A stretch of 64,000 nt of DNA from the NCBI GenBank assembly GCA_000987045.1, contig LAKY01000029.1:120283-184282 (forward strand). Direction: 5' to 3'. Below are positions 1 through 8,935 of this stretch, one piece after another. The position numbers and the translations under genes are program-made. Origin of the DNA: Clostridiales bacterium PH28_bin88. Its GTDB lineage: Bacteria > Bacillota > PH28-bin88. Within the stretch, counting starts at the first letter, position 1. Each line of letters opens with the position of its first letter. Below the pieces are notes generated by a model that made no database searches, was not told the origin of the DNA, and was given only the letters and a program-made list of their open reading frames with translations.

Positions 1-136
1 GCCGTATGTCACGCCGATGATGATCGAGTACATCAAGACGGGGAAGATTCCCGATACTTCAGCCAGTCTTCAACTCGCCGATCTGATCCGGAATGATCCC
101 GCCTACGAGGAAGCGGCAACTGCCAAGGAAGGTTAA
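1..136 (+). CDS. C-terminal end of an unidentified protein
   Basis: An open frame enters from the left edge (frame starting at base 2) and stops with TAA at 134-136, giving 44 residues. The tail is acidic and alanine-rich (ends EAATAKEG) and contains an MMIEYIK stretch. It is followed at once by an intrinsic terminator, which supports a real gene end. I do not recognise the family from this fragment. Confidence 0.6.
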   Translation, partial: PYVTPMMIEYIKTGKIPDTSASLQLADLIRNDPAYEEAATAKEG

Positions 137-155
137 ACAAAGCTGGAATGAAGCA

Positions 156-191
156 GAAACCGTGAAGCGTAATACTTCACGGTTTCTTTTT
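156..191 (+). terminator. Intrinsic terminator of the leading gene
   Basis: A perfect 12-bp inverted repeat (156-167 with 175-186, loop of 7) is followed by five T residues. It lies 20 bases after the stop codon of the leading partial gene. Confidence 0.9.
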
Positions 192-549
192 GGCTAATGC
201 GAAGAGCGGATTATGTGACTATACCGGTAACCTGTCCGTGACAAGAGTGTGGGAATAGGCAGGTTTCGTACCGGTTATCGAAAAACTGGCGGAGAGTTAT
301 GAAGAGGTGTCTCCAGAGGAAGGCTTTGACGAGATCATGTGTGTGGATAGGGGATAGGGGAACAAATCAGATCAACATTCCTGCAGAGCCCAATTTTAGG
401 GCTCTTTTTCTTGTTTGATGCCGGACTTGCCGGCTGACTGTTATTAATTACCGCTTTGCCGGAGGGAACAACAGGCGGGCTCTATACGTCTAATAAAAAG
501 GTGCCGCGGGTTATTTAAAAACCGTATGCAGAAAGGTTGAGGTGTCTTT
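192..549. other. Gene-free stretch with a second terminator
   Basis: No convincing gene. A hairpin at 385-405 (AGAGCCC / GGGCTCT, loop 7) followed by T5 looks like another rho-independent terminator. Just upstream, 271-357, one frame reads as a short protein-like stretch with no start, possibly the remnant of a lost gene. The ribosome site of the next gene is the GAGGTG at about 539-544. Confidence 0.5.
385..410 (+). terminator. Intrinsic terminator
   Basis: 7-bp stem AGAGCCC/GGGCTCT with a 7-base loop and a T5 run. The transcript it ends is not apparent; it may belong to a decayed gene. Confidence 0.75.
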
Positions 550-2667
550 ATGTACTTGCGGGTGTTGACTTTAAAGGCTTGGCGGTTAAAAGTAGCGGTG
601 ATGCTGGTCTCGGCTTTCCTGGTAGGGTTAGCGCCTGCCGGTGCGTCAGCGGCGGGGTTGAACCTGGTGATTGACGGGCAGAAAATCGAGGCATCGCCAG
701 CGCTGGTCATTATGGACGGCCGTACCCTGGCACCCGTGCGCGTGATCTCGGAAACACTGGGGGCTACGGTTGAATGGCATGAGCAGAGCAAGACCGTCAC
801 TGTAACCCGTGGTTCCAGGTGGCTGCGGTTACGCATAGGCAACCGCCTGGTCGATCTTGTGGGTGGAGATGCGAGTGCCATCCTTACCGACGTCCCTCCG
901 GTAATTCTTGACGGTCGAACCTTCATCCCTCTCCGTTTGGTAGCCACGGCTCTGGGTGTATCTGTACAGTGGGATGGGGCCACCCGGACGGTAATAGTTG
1001 ATTCAAGTGTGCCCGTATCCGGTGCGCTCCCATCTTCCATAAACCTCATCTCAGTCCAGCCGGGACAGGTGATCACCGGTACCACTGACCTGCAGGTGGC
1101 GGTTACCGGTGACTTGCCAAGCACGGCGGCCGAAGTCCGGTTCCTGCTTCTCAACCCCCAGACGGGGCGAGGACCGGTGGTGGCCCGGGGCAGCAGCCTA
1201 ACCGGTACATACCGCCTGCTTCCTGACCCTCTTTATGCTGGTACCCGTTTGCTGGCTTCCGTGGTTTATGATGAAGGAGGGCGCTTCCTGACGGGTGATG
1301 TAATACCCGTAGAGGTGGCCATCGTCCCCCAGGTATCCTTAACCGGGTTATTGCCTGGACAACAGGTGGAAGGGACAGTCCCCCTGGCCGTGCAGTCCAA
1401 CTTCCTTGCCACTCATGTGGAATATGAGATCGTCAACCCCGCAACGGGAGAGGTGACAAAGATTACCAAGGCGGATCCCGAGGGGCAATTCAAATGGTCA
1501 CCGCAGCCAGGTGACAACGGCGAGCGGATCGTGCGGGCAGCGGCTTACGACCGTACCGGACAAGCCCACTTAAGCCCCGCGGTTCCCGTCACAATAGCAG
1601 TTAAGCACCGGGTCGCAATGACCGGGGTCTCTGCCGGTTCCACTGTGGACGGGCCCGTGACGCTGGGCCTTTCCGTAAACTTTCCTGTCCGCGAGGTGCG
1701 GTACGTGTTGAGAGACCCGGGTACGGGCGGCGAGGAAGTGATCGCGCGGTTGAGCGGCTCCACAAAACATCGCTGGCTGCCCGCACCCGGTCAGGCAGGA
1801 GGACGCGAACTGCTGGCACTGGTTACGGACGACCAGGGAAATACCCACCGCAGCGATCCGGTCTCCTTGCGGGTGGGGGGCAGTCGCGGGATATTCCTTG
1901 AATCTGTGGGACCCAACCAGGTGCTGGCCGGTAACGTTCAATTTAGGTCATCAACCAACGTTCCGCTGGCGCGCATTGAGTATCGACTGATCGAACCAAA
2001 GACGGGCACTGAGCGGACCATTGCCGGCGGTACCGATCCCCAGGCGAGCTATACCTGGACGCCCGGGCAGAGCGACGCCGGTTCCTGGCAGTTACGGGTT
2101 GTGGGTGTTGCCCAAAGCGGTGAGAAGGTGGAAAGCAAGGCTATTCCTGTGCGGGTGCACAGCGGGCCTTTGTACGGGCCGGCGCCGGTAATCGAAAAAA
2201 GCCAGTTCCTGAACTTTGCTACCGGGCTGGCCCAACGTTCGCGAGCCCGTACCGGCATGTCCGCCGCCCTCCAGGTTGCCCAGGCGGTCCTGGAGACGGG
2301 GTGGGGCCAGTCTATGCCGGTGGACAAGTATACCGGCCAACCTTCCTACAATTTATTCGGGATCAAGGGTGAAGGTCCCGCCGGTTCGGTAATCTCAAAT
2401 ACTTGGGAAGAGTATAACGGCATCACGTTTCGCGTTGACGCGCCTTTTCGCGCCTACAACAACCCGGCGGAGGGCTGGGATGATCACAAACGCCTTCTCC
2501 TCACCTCAAGCAGGTACCAGCCTTTTCGAGAGGTGATGCATGACAGCACTCAGGGCGCCTGGGCGTTGAAGCGGGCCGGCTATGCGACGGATTCCCAGTA
2601 CCCGCTGAAGCTCATTGATATTATTAAACGGTACGAATTATACTTGTTGGATGAAGTGGATGCATAA
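550..2667 (+). CDS. Secreted glucosaminidase with copper-amine-oxidase-type N-domain and Ig-like repeats
   Basis: A 705-residue exported cell-wall hydrolase. Residues 1-36 form a signal peptide ending in an ASA-type cleavage site. Residues about 38-155 contain two copies of the DGRT(L/F)xPxR motif typical of the copper amine oxidase N-terminal domain common in Gram-positive surface proteins. About 160-540 hold four degenerate Ig-like repeats of roughly 90 residues. From about 550 to the end is a GH73-type glucosaminidase, with the likely catalytic Glu in VLETGWGQS near residue 582 and the YNLFGIKG motif after it. The family cleaves the GlcNAc-MurNAc backbone of peptidoglycan; the N-terminal modules probably anchor the enzyme in the wall. 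The ATG at 550 follows a GAGGTG site. It appears to be transcribed alone. Confidence 0.85.
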   Translation: MYLRVLTLKAWRLKVAVMLVSAFLVGLAPAGASAAGLNLVIDGQKIEASPALVIMDGRTLAPVRVISETLGATVEWHEQSKTVTVTRGSRWLRLRIGNRLVDLVGGDASAILTDVPPVILDGRTFIPLRLVATALGVSVQWDGATRTVIVDSSVPVSGALPSSINLISVQPGQVITGTTDLQVAVTGDLPSTAAEVRFLLLNPQTGRGPVVARGSSLTGTYRLLPDPLYAGTRLLASVVYDEGGRFLTGDVIPVEVAIVPQVSLTGLLPGQQVEGTVPLAVQSNFLATHVEYEIVNPATGEVTKITKADPEGQFKWSPQPGDNGERIVRAAAYDRTGQAHLSPAVPVTIAVKHRVAMTGVSAGSTVDGPVTLGLSVNFPVREVRYVLRDPGTGGEEVIARLSGSTKHRWLPAPGQAGGRELLALVTDDQGNTHRSDPVSLRVGGSRGIFLESVGPNQVLAGNVQFRSSTNVPLARIEYRLIEPKTGTERTIAGGTDPQASYTWTPGQSDAGSWQLRVVGVAQSGEKVESKAIPVRVHSGPLYGPAPVIEKSQFLNFATGLAQRSRARTGMSAALQVAQAVLETGWGQSMPVDKYTGQPSYNLFGIKGEGPAGSVISNTWEEYNGITFRVDAPFRAYNNPAEGWDDHKRLLLTSSRYQPFREVMHDSTQGAWALKRAGYATDSQYPLKLIDIIKRYELYLLDEVDA

Positions 2668-2722
2668 GTGATCCCATTTACTTTTTGCATTCCATCTGGT
2701 AGGCTTAATTAAAAAGGTGTTT

Positions 2723-2760
2723 GGCGGTCGCAGTAACCCGCCTCAACAAAACAAGGAGGG
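2723..2760 (+). promoter_or_regulatory. preQ1-I riboswitch overlapping the ribosome site
   Basis: The 38 bases fit the preQ1 class I aptamer. Stem P1 is GGCGG (2723-2727) with CCGCC (2738-2742), around the loop TCGCAGTAAC. An A-rich tail, CAACAAAACAAGG, then runs into the GGAGGG ribosome site. From memory, loop and tail nearly match the Thermoanaerobacter tengcongensis preQ1 riboswitch, which controls translation by sequestering its Shine-Dalgarno sequence. Here AAGGAGGG lies 6 bases before the GTG start of a VUT-family transporter followed by queF, exactly the expected targets. Ligand binding should repress translation when preQ1 is plentiful. Confidence 0.93.
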
Positions 2761-2766
2761 AAAAGT

Positions 2767-3456
2767 GTGTTCAAAGAGGACTCTTCAAAAGTTTCCGTGT
2801 TGTTTGTCGTGCTGGCCTGTTTCTTTGTGACGTTCCTGCTCATTTCCAACATCATCGCCGGTAAGCTGGTGCAGGTGTCCGGCGTGGTGCTCCCGGCGGC
2901 TGTCATTCTCTTCCCGGTGACGTACATCTTTGGGGATGTGCTGACAGAGGTGTACGGCTTCAAGCGGTCCCGCCTGATAATCTGGGTCGGGTTCGCGGCC
3001 AATGTCTTCATGGCCTTGATCTTTTTGATCACGGTGTCTTTACCATATCCCGCGTTTTGGAGCAACCAGGAGGCGTATGCCGCCGTGCTGGGTTTTACAC
3101 CCAGGATTGTGGTGGCCTCCTTAATTGCCTATTGCGCCGGTGAGTTTTCCAACTCGGTTTTATTGTCAAAAATCAAGCTGATTACCGGGGGCCGCATGCT
3201 TTGGGTGAGGACCATCGGCTCAACGGTCGTCGGTGAGGGCATCGACACTTTGCTGTTTATCAGTGTTGCGTTTTACGGGTTATTGCCCGTTGCCGCGCTG
3301 GTGTCCATGGTGGTGGCCCAGTACATTTGGAAGGTTGGCTATGAAATAGCCGCAACCCCGCTGACCTATGCCCTTGTGAGATGGGTTAAGCGCAAAGAGG
3401 GCCTCGACGTGTTCGACCATGGTGTGAGGTACAACCCGTTTAGCTTGGAGGTATAG
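2767..3456 (+). CDS. Queuosine precursor transporter (VUT/YhhQ family)
   Basis: A 229-residue membrane protein with about six hydrophobic segments, matching the VUT (vitamin uptake transporter, formerly DUF165) family. E. coli YhhQ of this family imports preQ0/preQ1. Family-like features are the NIIAGK segment near residue 28 and the FGDVLTEVYGFKRSR motif near residues 58-72. The GTG start at 2767 follows AAGGAGGG, which is part of a preQ1-I riboswitch. The gene is followed after two bases by queF, so import and reduction of the queuosine precursor are co-regulated. No preQ0 synthesis genes (queCDE) lie nearby, consistent with a salvage route. Confidence 0.9.
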   Translation: MFKEDSSKVSVLFVVLACFFVTFLLISNIIAGKLVQVSGVVLPAAVILFPVTYIFGDVLTEVYGFKRSRLIIWVGFAANVFMALIFLITVSLPYPAFWSNQEAYAAVLGFTPRIVVASLIAYCAGEFSNSVLLSKIKLITGGRMLWVRTIGSTVVGEGIDTLLFISVAFYGLLPVAALVSMVVAQYIWKVGYEIAATPLTYALVRWVKRKEGLDVFDHGVRYNPFSLEV

Positions 3457-3458
3457 AG

Positions 3459-3863
3459 ATGAGCCAGTATGAATTCGAAATCCTGGGCAAGGATGTCCGG
3501 GAACCTCGGCGCAAGCTTGAAGTCTTTCCTAAACCAGCCGGCGTGGAAAAGGTGGTCATGGACAGTGACGAAGTCACCAGTCTGTGCCCTGTGACCGGAC
3601 AACCCGACTGGGAAACGGTTGTGATCGAGTATGCACCGGATAAACACTGCATAGAAAGCAAGAGCCTTAAACTGTACTTGTGGAGTTACCGCAACGAAGG
3701 AGTGTTCTGCGAAGCACTGGCAAGCCAGATCGCTCAAGATGTCCATTCTGCGTGTGAGCCGTTTTGGTGCAAGGTAACCGTCATGCAAAAACCTCGCGGA
3801 GGTATTAAACTTACCGCCACTGCCGTGGCGGGAAACCCGGAAATCCAAAGGAGGATTCCGTGA
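3459..3863 (+). CDS. queF: NADPH-dependent 7-cyano-7-deazaguanine reductase QueF
   Basis: 134 residues, the size of the short unimodular QueF (YkvM type). It reduces the nitrile of preQ0 to the aminomethyl group of preQ1, using NADPH, in queuosine-tRNA synthesis. The catalytic Cys lies in [10 protein letters not shown] near residue 43. The QueF family motif is present as [14 protein letters not shown] near residues 66-79. The active-site Asp and Glu expected around PDW and HCIESK are in place. The gene starts two bases after the transporter stop and overlaps the next start by 4 bases, so it sits in the preQ1-regulated operon. Confidence 0.95.
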   Translation: MSQYEFEILGKDVREPRRKLEVFPKPAGVEKVVMDSDEVTSLCPVTGQPDWETVVIEYAPDKHCIESKSLKLYLWSYRNEGVFCEALASQIAQDVHSACEPFWCKVTVMQKPRGGIKLTATAVAGNPEIQRRIP

Positions 3864-4297
3864 AGATTTTGGTAGATGCAGACGCCTGCCCGAAATCCGT
3901 CTTGCAGATCTGCATGAAAGTCGGAAGAAAATACGCCATCCCGGTGTGGACGGTAGCCAGCTTTAATCACAACATTGAGTCGGACCACCATATTATCGTG
4001 GGAGACGCATCTCAGGAAGCCGATGTAAAGGTTGTAAACCTGACGGAAGCCGGAGACATCGCAGTAACCCAGGATTGGGGATTGGCGGCCATTCTGCTGG
4101 GGAAAAAAGCGAAATGTTTAAGCCCGGCTGGTTGGGAATTTCGTCCTGAAAAGATACAGTTCATGTTGGAGGAGCGAGAGGTCAAGGCTAAATTGCGCCG
4201 GGGCGGGGGAAGAACGAAAGGGCCGAAGAAGAGAACGCCGGAGGATGACCGGCGCTTCGAGATTAGCCTGGAACAGGTTCTCATGCGAACGGAATAA
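3860..4297 (+). CDS. YaiI/YqxD family protein (UPF0178, DUF188)
   Basis: 145 residues with the family opening [10 protein letters not shown], the TQDWGLA motif near residue 75, and the basic [19 protein letters not shown] stretch near residues 114-132. The family has a PIN-like fold with conserved acidic residues (D6, D8 and D77), suggesting a nuclease, but no function is established. The GTG start overlaps the queF stop by 4 bases, so it is translationally coupled in the same operon; any link to queuosine is positional only. Confidence 0.88.
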   Translation: MKILVDADACPKSVLQICMKVGRKYAIPVWTVASFNHNIESDHHIIVGDASQEADVKVVNLTEAGDIAVTQDWGLAAILLGKKAKCLSPAGWEFRPEKIQFMLEEREVKAKLRRGGGRTKGPKKRTPEDDRRFEISLEQVLMRTE

Positions 4298-4312
4298 GGA
4301 GTTGAAATAAAA

Positions 4313-4711
4313 ATGAACGCGGAACTTGAAGCAGGGAAGAGGCGCATGCAGAACGATGCCCTGGCGCGTCACCTGGGGATCCGGTTGACGGAGGTGAAAC
4401 CTGGATACGCCAGGGCCTTCCTGGAGGTAAAACCTGAGCATTTAAACGGTGTAGGGGTGACCCACGGCGGCACAATCTTCAGTTTGGCGGACGTGGTTTT
4501 TGCCGCCGCCAGCAATTCCCATGGGCCGGTGGCCCTGGCACTTAATGTACATATCAGTTTTTTAAAGGCGACTACCGCGGGAGAGACCCTGACAGCCGTC
4601 GCCCGGGAAGAGAACCTCACCACCAAAACGGGTCTCTACCGGATGGAGGTTAAAGACAGCAAGGAAGAATTGGTTGCGGTGGCGGAGGGAATGGTTTACA
4701 GGAAAAAATAA
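4313..4711 (+). CDS. PaaI-type hotdog thioesterase
   Basis: 132 residues forming one hotdog domain. The PaaI signature is clear: NGVGVTHGG with His51-Gly-Gly, followed by FSLAD with Asp60, the residues that bind and activate water at the acyl thioester. Such enzymes hydrolyse aryl- or acyl-CoA esters, typically rescuing CoA from dead-end thioesters. It begins 15 bases after the DUF188 gene and is probably the last gene of the operon. A GC-rich inverted repeat (CCGGGG/CCCCGG, 4715-4741) follows but has no T run. Confidence 0.85.
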   Translation: MNAELEAGKRRMQNDALARHLGIRLTEVKPGYARAFLEVKPEHLNGVGVTHGGTIFSLADVVFAAASNSHGPVALALNVHISFLKATTAGETLTAVAREENLTTKTGLYRMEVKDSKEELVAVAEGMVYRKK

Positions 4712-4745
4712 ACGCCGGGGTTTCGTGGCTTACATCCCCGGACGG

Positions 4746-6164
4746 CTACCACCGGCTGTTTCGCCCGCCCCGGGTAGCCCCCTTATGACTGGTTTCTCTC
4801 CGGTGTCCCCGCTGCTGAAATTTAAAGTTTTTTGCCCTTTTACCCCTCAAGGGTGCTTCCTCTGTTAATTCCACGGGAGTGGTATCGGGTTCTTTGGTAA
4901 GCATCTTTAAGGCTGCCGCCAGAAGAGTAACAGAATCGGTTTCCTCCAGCAGGTCTTCGGCCAATCCCCTGTATTGCAGAAGATCTTCTTCTTCTACCAC
5001 CCGCAGCAGCCTTTCCATCGCCAGGCGCTGTTGCCCTTCAATCGCTTCCGTTATAGTCGGAACGGGCTTTCGCACCATTCGCCTCTTGGTGACATACTCG
5101 ATAAACTTCAGGTGATCCATTTCCCTCGGTGTGACGAAGGTTATGGCGAGGCCCGTTTTGCCGGCACGTCCGGTGCGGCCTGTCCGGTGGACGTAACCTT
5201 CCGGGTCCTGGGGGATGTCAAAGTTATAGACGTGGGTCACCCCGCTGATATCCAATCCCCTGGCAGCCACATCGGTAGCCACCAGTACTTCGATAGTACC
5301 TTCTTTAAACTGTCGCAAAACGCTGTCACGCCTGGACTGGGTGAGGTCTCCGTGAATACCTTCCGCTGAATATCCACGCTTGTTCAGCGCTTCGGACAAC
5401 TCATCCACCCGGCGCTTGGTCCGGCAAAAGACAATAGCCAGATCCGGCGACTGGATATCCAGCAGGCGGCAGAGAACATCAAATTTTTGTTTCTCCTGGA
5501 CTTCCATATAGGTTTGCTCGATAGCGGCTACAGTAAGTTCCTTGGCCCTGATATTGATCATCTCCGGGTTTTTCATGAAGCGCTGGGCCAAGGCCTGGAT
5601 CGGTTTCGGCATGGTGGCCGAGAAAAGCAGGGTTTGGCGCTCTTCGGGGATTTCCTGGAGGATGGCTTCAATATCCTCAATGAAGCCCATGTTAAGCATC
5701 TCGTCGGCCTCGTCCAGTACAACCATCTTTATCTGGTGGAGGCGGATGGTCTTTCGTCTCATGTGGTCCATCAGGCGCCCCGGCGTTCCCACGATTATTT
5801 GAGGTCTTTTCTGGAGGGCTTTCAACTGCCGGTTGATATCCTGCCCGCCGTAAATCGGTAATGTGCGGATACCTTTAAACTGCCCGAGCTTGTTTAATTC
5901 CTCGGCAACCTGAACAGCCAGTTCCCGGGTTGGAGTTATTACTATTCCCTGTATTTGCTCGGAATCCGCGGTGAACCTTTCCACCAGGGGTATGCCGAAA
6001 GCCGCCGTCTTGCCGGTGCCGGTCTGAGCCTGCCCGATCAGGTCCCTGCCCTCCATGGCGAGGGGAATGGCCAGTTCCTGGATGGGCGTCGCTTCTTCAA
6101 AACCCATGTTGCTTATTGAACGGATGAGAGGCTGGCTCAGGTGCAGTTCATCAAAAGATTTCAT
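4746..6164 (-). CDS. DEAD-box ATP-dependent RNA helicase
   Basis: 472 residues carrying all core motifs: Q motif ([10 protein letters not shown]), motif I ([10 protein letters not shown]), Ia (PTRELA), II (VLDEADEML), III (SATMP), V ([11 protein letters not shown]) and VI ([13 protein letters not shown]). The C-terminal extension after about residue 370 ends in an arginine/lysine-rich tail (RGHRRE and RGGRNSRW), as in CshA/DeaD-type helicases that unwind structured mRNA and assist ribosome assembly or cold adaptation. The ATG at 6164 is preceded by AAGGAG about 10 bases away on the minus strand. It is monocistronic and convergent with the thioesterase operon. Confidence 0.95.
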   Translation of the reverse strand: MKSFDELHLSQPLIRSISNMGFEEATPIQELAIPLAMEGRDLIGQAQTGTGKTAAFGIPLVERFTADSEQIQGIVITPTRELAVQVAEELNKLGQFKGIRTLPIYGGQDINRQLKALQKRPQIIVGTPGRLMDHMRRKTIRLHQIKMVVLDEADEMLNMGFIEDIEAILQEIPEERQTLLFSATMPKPIQALAQRFMKNPEMINIRAKELTVAAIEQTYMEVQEKQKFDVLCRLLDIQSPDLAIVFCRTKRRVDELSEALNKRGYSAEGIHGDLTQSRRDSVLRQFKEGTIEVLVATDVAARGLDISGVTHVYNFDIPQDPEGYVHRTGRTGRAGKTGLAITFVTPREMDHLKFIEYVTKRRMVRKPVPTITEAIEGQQRLAMERLLRVVEEEDLLQYRGLAEDLLEETDSVTLLAAALKMLTKEPDTTPVELTEEAPLRGKRAKNFKFQQRGHRRETSHKGATRGGRNSRW

Positions 6165-6239
6165 GTTTGCATATGCTCCTTTTTTTCTCTATAATGATGT
6201 TTACCAATTTCACCGGTTTTATAACCCTTCAGGCCAGAG

Positions 6240-6425
6240 TGGTTTTATTTCAATGCACCAGGTCTAAAACCTCCGGCTTTCAGCCGGATAGCTTTAGCAT
6301 CAGATTTTACCCACGTTTAAAAACGGGGGTTTTGGAAAGAGGTAGAACCTTTCAACTACCCCCGACTGAAGTCGGGGGTATGTCTCCGTACTTTAGTCGA
6401 CTTTCAGTTGGGTATGGTTCCCTAC
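6240..6425. mobile_element. IS200/IS605-like palindromic remnant (non-autonomous)
   Basis: Three hairpins follow one another in 110 bases: CCGGCT/AGCCGG (6273-6287), ACCC-ACGTTT/AAACG-GGGT (6309-6330, one mismatch), and an 11-bp perfect stem TACCCCCGACT/AGTCGGGGGTA with a two-base loop (6357-6380). The tight subterminal palindromes without an open frame resemble ends of IS200/IS605 elements and derived palindromic elements. No tnpA or tnpB is present, so if this origin is correct it is a decayed or non-autonomous copy. It fills the gap between the helicase and nitroreductase genes. Confidence 0.45.
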
Positions 6426-6609
6426 AAGTGTAACGTTTTTCTTTGCCGTTTGCAAATTTTGTTTAGGGGATGCACCTCAATGAGCAGTGACGGGCACAGT
6501 CTTGAAGGAGTATTATGCGAGCTTTTGGGAAACATCACTTGTAAAAAGCGTTCCGAGAATACTGCCTTGGTACTGTAAGGCAAATACCATTGAGAAGGAG
6601 AGATGAAAG

Positions 6610-7134
6610 ATGAACGAGACACTGCACACAATTTTGACGCGGAGAAGCATCCGCAAGTACACCGGGCAGGCGGTGACGGAAGAGCAGGCTCAACTACTGC
6701 TGCGGTCCGCCATGAACGCGCCTTCGGCCGGTAACGAGCAACCGTGGGAGTTTATCGTGATCACTGACCGGGAGAAGTTAAAACGAGTCCCGGAATTTCA
6801 CCCGTACTCAAAAATGCTGCCTGGAGCAGCCCTGGCCATCCTGGTGGTGGCGGATCCGGCCAAGGTTCTCTATGGCGGTGAAATGCGCGAACTGTGGATC
6901 CAGGACTGTTCCGCCGCCACCCAAAACATCCTCCTGACTGCCCATGCCCTCGGATTGGGCGCCGTCTGGCTGGCGGTATACCCTGACCCTCCCCGGGTAC
7001 TAGGGGTACGGGAGGTCTTCGGTATCCCCGAAGAGATGGTGCCGTTCAGTATCATCTCTATTGGCCATCCCGCCGAACAAAAACAAGCCCAGGATCGCTA
7101 CGACGAGGGCCGTATTCACCGGGAAGCCTGGTAA
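6610..7134 (+). CDS. Nitroreductase-family FMN oxidoreductase
   Basis: 174 residues with the nitroreductase hallmarks: the RRSIRKYT start near residue 11 (FMN phosphate contact), APSAGNEQPWEFIV near residues 37-50, and the C-terminal IISIGHPAE motif. The short length fits the single-domain clade found in clostridia. Members reduce nitro compounds, quinones or flavins with NAD(P)H; the substrate cannot be inferred. The ATG follows GAAGGAGAG. Neighbours give no pathway hint. Confidence 0.9.
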   Translation: MNETLHTILTRRSIRKYTGQAVTEEQAQLLLRSAMNAPSAGNEQPWEFIVITDREKLKRVPEFHPYSKMLPGAALAILVVADPAKVLYGGEMRELWIQDCSAATQNILLTAHALGLGAVWLAVYPDPPRVLGVREVFGIPEEMVPFSIISIGHPAEQKQAQDRYDEGRIHREAW

Positions 7135-7277
7135 TGAGGGGAGAGAACTGAACCCGAAAAAGCGCCCCCATGACCGCCTAACCAAAACTCGGCCGTGGCG
7201 GCAATAACTTCCAGGGGGTGGGAAAGACAAACACCCGGGTACCAGCGCCAACATATTGTATAACTGAGGTGTTGGTG

Positions 7278-7565
7278 ATGCCCTGGAACACAATCCGCCT
7301 GATGGCCCTGATATCCTACCTGTTGGGCGCCGCCGTCGTGCTGGGTGGTCTTCGCCAGTATCTTACCAGTGACTCGAAGATCGGCTTGTATGTTGCACTG
7401 GCAATCATCGTGGTTGGCCCGGTTGAAGACTTGCTGAACATGATCATATCCGGTGGGGAAATTTCCGAGGAGGAACGCCGGTATTACATGGCTCTGGTAA
7501 ACCACCTGACAAGTATTGGCTTTTTAGTGCTTCTTGGGCTTATATTGAGAGAAAACCGGTTATGA
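7278..7565 (+). CDS. Small two-helix membrane protein, unknown
   Basis: 95 residues starting at the ATG 7278 behind GAGGTG. There are hydrophobic segments at about residues 6-23, 33-55 and 73-90, and a charged SEEERRYYM stretch between the last two. I recognise no family. An upstream in-frame start at 7218 is possible but would add a polar leader and lacks a ribosome site. Confidence 0.6.
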   Translation: MPWNTIRLMALISYLLGAAVVLGGLRQYLTSDSKIGLYVALAIIVVGPVEDLLNMIISGGEISEEERRYYMALVNHLTSIGFLVLLGLILRENRL

Positions 7566-7976
7566 TTGCTTACACCCTTCTTGTCCGGGTATTGCCCGAT
7601 TGGGGCTGGTGCGGTATGCTACAGGTAGATTATCGGCAGGGCAACATGGTTCACTTACCATCAAGGGTTATTTCGCTGGGATGCTTTTAGCCCTGTTAGC
7701 CCTGGGAGCGGCGGTGATAGCCGGGACATGGAACCGGCACAGGTCTACCTGATGATAGGCGAGCCGAGCACCAGGTAAGATTCACAGGCCATCATGCCAT
7801 GGCCCGCGGCAATAACGGACCAAGAAAATGGCTTAGTTTTATTCAGAAAGTAACCCCGGCGGTTTTTAACAAAATCGGAGCGGGGTTTTTTTGTTTGTAT
7901 CGAAAAACCCACCTCTCGCCCGGTTGGGCAAGCACTAACCGGCCCTGGCTGAAATAATTTAAGGAAGGCAAATCAT
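7566..7976 (+). other. Gene-free stretch with intrinsic terminator
   Basis: No supported gene. One frame (about 7601-7752) reads as a hydrophobic peptide (GYFAGMLLALLALGAAVIAG) but lacks a credible start, so it may be a gene remnant. A terminator-like stem AACCCCG (7852-7858) with CGGGGTT (7881-7887) and a T7 run follows. The AAGGAAGG near 7962 is the ribosome site of the next gene. Confidence 0.4.
7852..7892 (+). terminator. Intrinsic terminator
   Basis: 7-bp GC-rich stem AACCCCG/CGGGGTT with a 22-base loop, followed directly by T residues. It probably ends transcripts from the small membrane protein gene. Confidence 0.7.
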
Positions 7977-8783
7977 GTGGGTGAGGTGGGAGACAAAGTG
8001 ACACAATTATTGATGAGCCTGTCTGATCATTATATTTTACTTGGGGTCCTGGCCAGCCTGGCCGCGGGTCTGGCCACCGGAGCGGGTTCACTCCCGATTT
8101 TCTTTACCAATAACATATCGAGGAAACTGTTGGACGTAATGCTGGGGTTTGCGGCGGGTGTAATGCTCGCGGCCACTTCTTTCAGCCTGATCATACCGGC
8201 CATCGAAGCAGGCGGTGGCGGTATCCGCGGGGCCGGCCTGGCACTGGGGGGCATCCTGGTAGGTGGTATTTTTCTGGACATGATTGACAAGACCTTTCCG
8301 GACACCAACCTGTTAGGAGGTCCTGGACGTAACCACGACAACCTGCGGCGGGCCTGGTTATTTGTGATGGCCATAACCATCCACAATTTTCCTGAAGGAT
8401 TATCGGTTGGGGTCGGTTTCGGGAGCGGAGACATTGCCAACGGGTTAAGCCTGGCCCTGGCCATCGGCTTGCAGAATATGCCCGAGGGCCTGGCCGTCGC
8501 CCTGCCCATGCTGCGAGAAGGTTTCCCGAAGTGGAAGGCATTTCTGGTGGCCCTAGGCAGCGGTTTGGTGGAGCCTATCGGTGGTCTCCTGGGTGTGGGG
8601 CTGGTGCAGTTGGCTGAACCTGTCTTGCCCCTGGGACTGTCCTTTGCCGCCGGGGCGATGCTGTTCGTAATCAGCCACGAAATTATCCCGGAGACGCAAA
8701 AAGGCGTGGCGTCCAAACTGGCCACACACGCCCTCTTACTGGGGTTCGTAATCATGATGTTCATGGATAACGTTCTGGGCTGA
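7977..8783 (+). CDS. ZIP-family metal transporter
   Basis: 268 residues with about eight membrane segments. The two metal-site signatures are present: HNFPEG near residues 137-142 and QNMPEG near 166-171, in the fourth and fifth helices of the ZIP fold. ZIP proteins import zinc or other divalent metals, though bacterial members can run either way. The GTG start at 7977 is preceded by AAGGAAGG; an internal GTG at 7998 is an alternative. It stands alone between two terminator-separated units. Confidence 0.9.
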   Translation: MGEVGDKVTQLLMSLSDHYILLGVLASLAAGLATGAGSLPIFFTNNISRKLLDVMLGFAAGVMLAATSFSLIIPAIEAGGGGIRGAGLALGGILVGGIFLDMIDKTFPDTNLLGGPGRNHDNLRRAWLFVMAITIHNFPEGLSVGVGFGSGDIANGLSLALAIGLQNMPEGLAVALPMLREGFPKWKAFLVALGSGLVEPIGGLLGVGLVQLAEPVLPLGLSFAAGAMLFVISHEIIPETQKGVASKLATHALLLGFVIMMFMDNVLG

Positions 8784-8935
8784 CCTTATTACTCTTGCCG
8801 GGGCGAGCCAAACCTTAGGGCACGGAAATAGTGTTCACGGTATAAGACGGCAATTACTGGGAACAATACATCCCGGTAATTCACGCGGTAGTTGTAATAG
8901 CAGGAAAACCCCGCGGGCCGTTAAGGAGAGAAAGT

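Noticed and set aside
271..357. Short protein-like frame ending in EIMCVDRG
   Set aside because: No start codon or ribosome site and a stop directly upstream; at most a remnant.
7601..7752. Hydrophobic peptide frame between the small membrane protein and the ZIP gene
   Set aside because: Only a TTG without a ribosome site is available, and no family was recognised.
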